Shown in pieces: positions 58,621 to 64,000 of a stretch of 64,000 bases of DNA. The notes under the pieces are model-generated. The model was not told where the DNA came from and searched no databases. It worked only from the letters and a program-made list of their open reading frames with translations. How positions within the stretch are numbered: position 1 is the first letter of the stretch; every line of letters starts with the position of its first letter. Source of the stretch: Kangiellaceae bacterium (GTDB lineage: Bacteria; Pseudomonadota; Gammaproteobacteria; Enterobacterales; Kangiellaceae). Both the position numbers and the translations under genes were made by a program. The stretch lies in NCBI GenBank assembly GCA_026196875.1, contig JAPHTP010000004.1:158919-222918 (forward strand), in the 5' to 3' direction.

Positions 58621-59529
58621 ATGTCCGATAATAGCGACTCGATATACCGCGGTGAAGGTAGGCTGATTAAGGCTTTAATCTGGTTTCTTTATCGCACACC
58701 GGATTGGCTAACGGGGCCTTTCATCCGATTGACTACTTTTCTGGGGCTATTGTCTAATTCCAGAAACACAAAGGTGTCCCGGCGAAATTTGGAAATTTGC
58801 TTTGCGCAAAAAGACCAGGTGGAAATTGAACAATTGGTGAGAGATTCTGCGAAGAGTAATGAGAAGTTGGCAACTGAATTTGCTCGCGCCTGGTACGGCG
58901 ATAAAAAACTCATTCAATCCTCAATTGGGAATGTCTCCGGCGAAGAGAGCATTCAATCAATTCAGAAATTGAAGCAGCCTTTGATCATAGCTGTACCGCA
59001 TATCGGTAATTGGGAATTCTTTTGGCACTGGTTGCAGCTCAATTACAAGGCGATTTCGATGTATACCCCAGCTCAATATAAAGCGCTCGACGAGCTGATG
59101 TTGAATGCCCGCACTCGTTTCGGCGGCAAACCTTTTGCCACAGATCCCAAGGGAATTATGGGTTTAACTCGGGCCCTAAAAAAGGGCGGCATCATGATGA
59201 TACTGCCGGATCAGGTACCCAAGTCCGGTGGCGGATGTTTTGCGCCTTTTTTTGGAAAAGATGCCTACACCATGACGTTGTTACATAAATTTATTGCAAA
59301 AACCGGTGCTCAACTAGTATTTGGAAGCTGTATTAGACAGGATAATGGAAAGTTTGATATCTATGTCGAAAATGCTCAATTTGATTATTCAGGGCTTGAA
59401 GCGGAGCATTTTAATAAAGCGATGAACGGCCAAATAGAAACTATTGTTGAGCGAAATCCTGAACAATATCAGTGGAATTACAAACGATTTAAACGTCAAC
59501 CCGACAACAGTAATCCTTATCAATTCTAA
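58621..59529 (+). CDS. LpxL/HtrB-family lysophospholipid acyltransferase
   Basis: Membrane-associated acyltransferase (302 residues) of the late lipid A acylation family. The catalytic H-x4-E motif is in VPHIGNWEFFWHWL; the KKGGIMMILPDQVPKSGGGCFAPFFGKDAYT segment matches the second block. An N-terminal hydrophobic segment anchors it. It is six bases after the channel gene; the acyl donor/substrate is inferred from family only. Confidence 0.88.
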   Translation: MSDNSDSIYRGEGRLIKALIWFLYRTPDWLTGPFIRLTTFLGLLSNSRNTKVSRRNLEICFAQKDQVEIEQLVRDSAKSNEKLATEFARAWYGDKKLIQSSIGNVSGEESIQSIQKLKQPLIIAVPHIGNWEFFWHWLQLNYKAISMYTPAQYKALDELMLNARTRFGGKPFATDPKGIMGLTRALKKGGIMMILPDQVPKSGGGCFAPFFGKDAYTMTLLHKFIAKTGAQLVFGSCIRQDNGKFDIYVENAQFDYSGLEAEHFNKAMNGQIETIVERNPEQYQWNYKRFKRQPDNSNPYQF

Positions 59530-59542
59530 TTTAGTGTGTTGG

Positions 59543-60010
59543 CTAGTGGAAACAGGCATCCATATTTTCCAGCCACACAGCAGCGCCCTGGCGTCCAGGT
59601 AAATTAAACAAGACCATCATTACAACCCACTTTAATTGGTCTAAATCGACTTGTTTATTGGTTTCCAGCGCTAGCACTCTGTCGATTACCGCTTCCCTGC
59701 TATGGGAATCTAATACGCCGGTTTGCTCCAGGAAATAAAGGAAGCCGCGACACTCAACCGACAAATAATGTTCTTCATAAGGATGAAAAACTCGGGTATT
59801 CTGCTGTGAACTCGGGATCGGAGCAAAATTTTCTGAATTCGTATCAACAAGTCCATCCAACCAGCTCAACGCGGAATCAATTTCAAAACTTTTAAAGCCT
59901 ACTTCTTCAAGTTCATCTACAAGTTGCTGGGCTTTTTCGACCGGAACGATCTCTTCATCTTGAAATTTTTCGAATATGTAAAGCAGTACGTCGAGTACCC
60001 CTGCTTTCAT
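59543..60010 (-). CDS. smg: Smg/DUF494 family protein
   Basis: A 155-residue helical protein of the Smg family. The N-terminus DVLLYIFEKF, the central SALSWLDGL and LYFLEQTGVLDSHSREAVIDRVLAL and the C-terminal QLKWVVMMVLFN are conserved. Usually found between dprA and topA; its role is unclear. Here it follows dprA on the same strand. Confidence 0.9.
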   Translation of the reverse strand: MKAGVLDVLLYIFEKFQDEEIVPVEKAQQLVDELEEVGFKSFEIDSALSWLDGLVDTNSENFAPIPSSQQNTRVFHPYEEHYLSVECRGFLYFLEQTGVLDSHSREAVIDRVLALETNKQVDLDQLKWVVMMVLFNLPGRQGAAVWLENMDACFH

Positions 60011-60081
60011 AGTGTCTCCCCAAAAAAGGACTGAAAGGTGACTAGGTTGTGTTTAGTTTTGCTTGCGTGACTGCCCGAAAA

Positions 60082-61185
60082 CTATCGTCTTAGGTAACCA
60101 CCAGCGGTATTAACTACCCAGCCTTGTAATTCTAGTAACAGTAGTTTATTGACCGCAGCATCGACTGTCAATCCACTGCGTGTGACTACTTGATCAAGGC
60201 TAGTGACTTCAAAATCGATATGTTTAAGAAATACTTGAGATTCTTCGTCCAATTGAGGTCGAGGATCGGTATTATTGGCGATTCTAGAAGGGGCATAATT
60301 AGGTAAATCTTCCAATAAATCCTGTATTGACTCGGTGAGCTTGGCCCCTTGTTTAATCAATTTATGACAACCTTTTGCTAAAGGGTTGTGGATGGAGCCG
60401 GGGATCGCGAATACCTCTCTGCCTTCTTCCATGGCGTGTTGAGCCGTAATCAAAGTACCACTTTTTTCTGCAGCTTCAACCACAAGTGTACCGAGTGATA
60501 GACCGGCTATAATACGGTTTCGTTGAGGAAAACTCCCTTGAGTTATTGGTTCGTGGGGAAGTTTTTCGGAAATCAATAAACCCTTGGCGGCAATTTGATG
60601 GGCAAGCTCTCTATGATAAGCAGGATAAACTCGCTCTAGCCCAGTGCCGGTAACTGCAATGGTATATCCATCTGCCCTTAGCGCAGCGCGATGGGCTTCT
60701 CCATCAACCCCAAGGGCTAAGCCACTGGTAATGGTATAACCGGCTTCACATAAGGCCTGGCAAAACTGATCTGTAACAGACATTCCTTGAATTGAAGGTT
60801 TGCGGGAGCCTACTATCGCAATTTGTGGACTCTCAATGATTTCGATATTGCCCTTGGCGAACAAAACAATTGGCGGCACAGCGATTTGAGCCAGTAATTC
60901 TGGGTAATAGGGTGAGCCAAATGGAATCACATGATTTTGGGTTTGGCTGGCCCAGTTCAGGGTTGCGCTCAAATCCTTTGGTTCGAAATGTAAAATCTGG
61001 TCGATGATCTTACTGTTCAACCCAACTTCGATAAGCTCTTGTTTTGGGGCCAGAAATATATTCTCGGCCGTGCCGAAGTATTTGAGTAATTTGAGCGCTC
61101 GAACATCGCCAATGCCTGTAATCGACTTTAAGGCGAGTATATGTTCGAGGCTTTGTTGAGAAAGGTCTAATTGCGATCCTTGCAA
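60082..61185 (-). CDS. dprA: DNA processing protein DprA
   Basis: RecA-loading protein for natural transformation (367 residues). N-terminal helical (SAM-like) domain precedes the Rossmann domain with IVGSRKPSIQG, SGLALGVDGEAHRAAL and FPQRNRIIAGLS, and a C-terminal winged-helix region ends GWVVNTAGGYLRR. Starts 35 bases downstream of the LysM protein. Confidence 0.95.
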   Translation of the reverse strand: MQGSQLDLSQQSLEHILALKSITGIGDVRALKLLKYFGTAENIFLAPKQELIEVGLNSKIIDQILHFEPKDLSATLNWASQTQNHVIPFGSPYYPELLAQIAVPPIVLFAKGNIEIIESPQIAIVGSRKPSIQGMSVTDQFCQALCEAGYTITSGLALGVDGEAHRAALRADGYTIAVTGTGLERVYPAYHRELAHQIAAKGLLISEKLPHEPITQGSFPQRNRIIAGLSLGTLVVEAAEKSGTLITAQHAMEEGREVFAIPGSIHNPLAKGCHKLIKQGAKLTESIQDLLEDLPNYAPSRIANNTDPRPQLDEESQVFLKHIDFEVTSLDQVVTRSGLTVDAAVNKLLLLELQGWVVNTAGGYLRR

Positions 61186-61220
61186 TGTGTATCCTTTAAG
61201 TTATTAAAAATTCCTATTAT

Positions 61221-62315
61221 CTAATAAGGCATTTTTACCTTATCTAGTACGTGAATAGTTTTTTCAGCTTTTAATACTAAACCAAGACTGACCTTCTCGA
61301 AAGTACGAAAAATCATTAGTCGGCCTGCCAATTCGTCAGGCAGCGTTACAGTTTCCTTGGTATTGGTAATAGCATCTTTAAATTTCTCCATCGCGCCTAC
61401 AGAATCGCTGTCTGCTCTTCTCTGGGTCGCAATTTTATCTACGATGGTATCGCCTTTTTGGTAAATCGATAAAACATGGCCTACTTCCATACTTTCTCTT
61501 TCGCCGCGATTGATAACAACAACATCATATTGACCGATCTGATCAACACCGCCATAAACGGAGATTATCTGACCACCATCAAAAGCTTTAGGTGAGTGTG
61601 GGAAGTAAACCGGTCTTAGCTGTTCATCATTGGTGGGCCAAGCACGGTCGCCTTGACGTAATTCTTGAACCGATTTCTTGAGTCTGAATACTGATGGATC
61701 GCCGGACTGCTCCTTTAGTCCTTCGGCTATGTGAATTGCCTCTATTCCTAAAAGCTCTCCCGTGGTTGGGTCAACATAGGTGTCTCCTTTTCTGAAGAAG
61801 GTATATTTTTGCGCTGCCGGGTCAATTATGCCGCGCACATACACTCTGTTATTTTCAGCGGCTAGTAAGCGATTACTATCGCTGCCAACCACATACGGTG
61901 AATCATCTATTTCTGATTCCGAAACCACTTGGGCCGAAGTTAAAAATGGCATAATCGCATCCAGTGGCAAAGTGGAAATTGCAGAGTCCGCGGTTAAACC
62001 TCGTGCCCTGGGGCGGAGCTTAATTGTGCCATCTGGGGTCATATTTTTTGTCAATCTTGGCTGACCGTTGATATAAACAAGAGCAATAATGTCGCCAGGG
62101 AAAATCAAGTGAGGGTTATCAACTTGGTTGTTTACATGCCATATTTCAGGCCATAACCATGGGGTCTTCAGGAATTTTTCCGATATATCCCACAAAGTAT
62201 CTCCCGGTTGCACCACGTGAAATTCAGGGTGATCTTGCCTAAGCTCTGCAGCGCTGGATAAAAAGCTTGCCAAGCTTAGAAGGGTCGATAAAATGCCAAT
62301 GGTGAATTTTTTCAT
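61221..62315 (-). CDS. LysM peptidoglycan-binding protein
   Basis: A 364-residue exported protein with a signal peptide (residues 1-22, SSAAE) and a LysM domain (FHVVQPGDTLWDISEKFLKTPWLWPEIWHVN, residues 32-62). The remaining 280 residues form a beta-rich region of unknown function that is conserved beside dprA and def in gammaproteobacteria. Probably binds peptidoglycan in the periplasm. It diverges from def across 181 bases. Confidence 0.88.
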   Translation of the reverse strand: MKKFTIGILSTLLSLASFLSSAAELRQDHPEFHVVQPGDTLWDISEKFLKTPWLWPEIWHVNNQVDNPHLIFPGDIIALVYINGQPRLTKNMTPDGTIKLRPRARGLTADSAISTLPLDAIMPFLTSAQVVSESEIDDSPYVVGSDSNRLLAAENNRVYVRGIIDPAAQKYTFFRKGDTYVDPTTGELLGIEAIHIAEGLKEQSGDPSVFRLKKSVQELRQGDRAWPTNDEQLRPVYFPHSPKAFDGGQIISVYGGVDQIGQYDVVVINRGERESMEVGHVLSIYQKGDTIVDKIATQRRADSDSVGAMEKFKDAITNTKETVTLPDELAGRLMIFRTFEKVSLGLVLKAEKTIHVLDKVKMPY

Positions 62316-62496
62316 TGCGCTTTCCCTTGTTCTGCGAGGGCTTGTGTTTGATTTTTGCCCTATTTAGGTCATTTTAGCCTAAAATCTGATAAAAAGACCA
62401 GTTTGTTAAAATGGTGTCATCGGAATAAATTTTCCAGTATGATCATTATCTTAGCAGTATTACTTACGAAATTACTAGAACTTGTGTCACAGACTT

Positions 62497-63006
62497 ATGT
62501 CAACTTTAGAAATTCTTGAATACCCTGATCCTCGTCTTCGAACTAAAGCCAAAGCTGTTACTGACTTTGGAGAAGAGTTGCAACAACAAATCGACGATAT
62601 GTTTGAGACCATGTATGCCGCTCCCGGCATAGGTCTGGCTGGTGCACAAGTCGATATTCATAAACAGCTGTTTGTGGTTGATGTGTCCGAAGATAAATCC
62701 ACTCCTCTTGTGTTTATTAACCCGGAAATCGTTGAGCTGCGTGGGGTTGAGGTAATGGAGGAAGGCTGTCTGTCTTTTCCTGGAGTATACGCTAAGGTTG
62801 AGCGGGCTGATGAAGTGACCATTAAAGCACTAGATAGAAATGGAGAGTCTTTTCAAATGGACGCCGATGGATTGCTAGCGGTTTGTATTCAACATGAATT
62901 GGACCATACTCAAGGCAAGCTTTTTGTCGATTACCTTTCCCCTCTGAAAAGACAGCGTATTCGTAAAAAGCTAGAAAAAGAACACCGTGCAAAAGTACGC
63001 GGTTAA
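62497..63006 (+). CDS. def: Peptide deformylase
   Basis: Metalloenzyme (169 residues) that removes N-formyl groups from nascent proteins. Motif 1 is GIGLAGAQ, motif 2 [10 protein letters not shown] (metal ligand Cys), motif 3 QHELDH (H-E-x-x-H). The ATG at 62497 begins the usual [14 protein letters not shown]; the ATG 15 bases upstream lacks support. Followed by fmt after 31 bases. Confidence 0.97.
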   Translation: MSTLEILEYPDPRLRTKAKAVTDFGEELQQQIDDMFETMYAAPGIGLAGAQVDIHKQLFVVDVSEDKSTPLVFINPEIVELRGVEVMEEGCLSFPGVYAKVERADEVTIKALDRNGESFQMDADGLLAVCIQHELDHTQGKLFVDYLSPLKRQRIRKKLEKEHRAKVRG

Positions 63007-63037
63007 TCATTATCGGTCAAATTCGTCTATCTAAACC

Positions 63038-63997
63038 ATGTCAAATCAACAACTTAAGATTATTTTTGCGGGCACGCCGGAATTCGCTGCGGTCGCGTTA
63101 AAGGCTTTACTTAAGCAGGGCCACGATGTTTGTGCCGTGTATTGCCAACCAGACAGACCCAGTGGCCGAGGCAAAAAGCTCATCGCCGGTCCGGTAAAAA
63201 AATTAGCCCTCGAACACCAAATCCCGGTTGAACAACCGATCAACTTTAAGGATCCAAAAGCGGTTGAGCGGCTGGCTAGCTATCAAGCAGATTTGATGAT
63301 CGTAGTTGCCTATGGCCTGTTGCTACCCTTGCCCGTATTAGAAACGCCGAAATATGGTTGTGTGAATATACATGGTTCAATACTACCGCGCTGGCGCGGC
63401 GCGGCGCCAATCCATCGAGCGATAGAAGCTGGTGATAAACAAACTGGCATAACCATCATGCAAATGGATCAGGGGTTGGATACCGGCAATATGCTGCTAA
63501 AACTCAATTGCGAGATTACCGAAAATGAAACCGGCTCTAGCTTGCACGACAAGCTGGCCGATTTAGGGGGCAAAGCCATTAATCAGTTTCTGGCAGAGTT
63601 TGACCCCGATAATTCCGGCGAAAAACAAGATGACTCACTCGCGAATTACGCCCACAAACTTTCCAAACAAGAAGCTTGTATTGATTGGTCACTTTCTTCG
63701 GCACAAATACTAAATAAGATCAGAGCATTTAATGCTTGGCCGGTAAGCTACACCTTCGTCAACGGCAATCGGATTAGAGTCTGGAAAGCTGATGTGAGCA
63801 ATCTTGAGTCGCCGGATATTCCGGGTACTGTTGTTGAGTTTAATAAACAAGGTATTTCAGTCGTATGTGGTGATCGAAAAGTAATAGATCTCACCATTTT
63901 GCAGCCAGACGGAGGCAAAGCTATGGATGCGTCTGCCTTACTAAATTCTAAATCGAGCTGGTTTGAAAACCATCCTGTGCTTGGTGAAAATCAATAG
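63038..63997 (+). CDS. fmt: Methionyl-tRNA formyltransferase
   Basis: Formylates initiator Met-tRNA (319 residues). N-terminal domain starts KIIFAGTPEFAAVALKALL; the catalytic site is NIHGSILPRWRGAAPIHRAI with the Asn-His and downstream Asp. The C-terminal domain recognises the tRNA. Complete within the window and forms the def-fmt operon. Confidence 0.97.
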   Translation: MSNQQLKIIFAGTPEFAAVALKALLKQGHDVCAVYCQPDRPSGRGKKLIAGPVKKLALEHQIPVEQPINFKDPKAVERLASYQADLMIVVAYGLLLPLPVLETPKYGCVNIHGSILPRWRGAAPIHRAIEAGDKQTGITIMQMDQGLDTGNMLLKLNCEITENETGSSLHDKLADLGGKAINQFLAEFDPDNSGEKQDDSLANYAHKLSKQEACIDWSLSSAQILNKIRAFNAWPVSYTFVNGNRIRVWKADVSNLESPDIPGTVVEFNKQGISVVCGDRKVIDLTILQPDGGKAMDASALLNSKSSWFENHPVLGENQ

Positions 63998-64000
63998 GAA

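Noticed and set aside
62205..62220. CACGTGAAA in the LysM protein gene as a third parS site
   Set aside because: Only about 10 of 16 positions match the parS consensus, so it is not called.

Overview
The window is about 64 kb of a gammaproteobacterial chromosome spanning the replication origin. Gene content and order (gyrB-recF-dnaN-dnaA, an AT-rich gap with DnaA boxes, rpmH-rnpA-yidD-yidC-mnmE, mnmG-rsmG-parA-parB, atpIBEFHAGDC, glmU-glmS) are those of a gammaproteobacterial oriC region. MSHA pilus genes, heterodimeric glycyl-tRNA synthetase and a modest GC content point to a marine or aquatic lineage. I suspect the Kangiella/Aliikangiella/Pleionea group, but that is an inference from gene content only.

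Layout. 1-1.8 kb: tail of an MSHA-type pilus cluster (mshD, mshO, mshP). 1.8-10 kb: ychJ, an OsmC protein, a membrane-anchored redoxin, glyQ-glyS, a gmhB-like phosphatase, a c-type cytochrome and a Spo0M-like protein. 9.5-10.9 kb: a small metal-response locus (MerR-type regulator diverging from a GDCCVxC protein and a membrane protein). 10.9-16.8 kb: a gene-poor accessory stretch with a secreted cysteine-repeat protein, a barstar-like immunity gene beside decayed coding fragments, a membrane protein and two HTH regulators.

16.8-22.8 kb is the most unusual part. A tightly overlapping minus-strand operon encodes a small acidic protein, an XRE repressor, an ImmA/IrrE metallopeptidase fused to a chagasin-like (I42) domain, a papain-like cysteine peptidase, a thymidylate-synthase-like protein and a MazG-type pyrophosphohydrolase. 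It converges on a gene for a protein resembling the helical domain of phage 5-hydroxymethyl-dU DNA kinases, and a phosphopantetheinyl transferase lies directly upstream. Two copies of the palindrome GTTAG-N5-CTAAC lie at the head of the operon. I read this as a candidate regulated nucleotide/DNA-base metabolism or conflict (defence-like) system controlled by a protease cascade; its function is not known to me.

22.9-49 kb is core: gyrB-recF-dnaN-dnaA on the minus strand with two parS-like sites inside recF, oriC at about 29.2-29.9 kb, then the plus-strand ribosomal protein/membrane insertion/tRNA modification genes, parAB, a ferredoxin reductase, an AlkD-like protein and the ATP synthase operon. 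49-64 kb: a coiled-coil membrane protein, a small winged-helix protein, a LytS/LytT two-component pair, glmU-glmS, dsbA, a YggN-like protein, a voltage-gated cation channel, an LpxL-type acyltransferase, then smg-dprA-lysM protein diverging from def-fmt.

No rRNA, tRNA, insertion sequence, integrase or CRISPR array was recognised.
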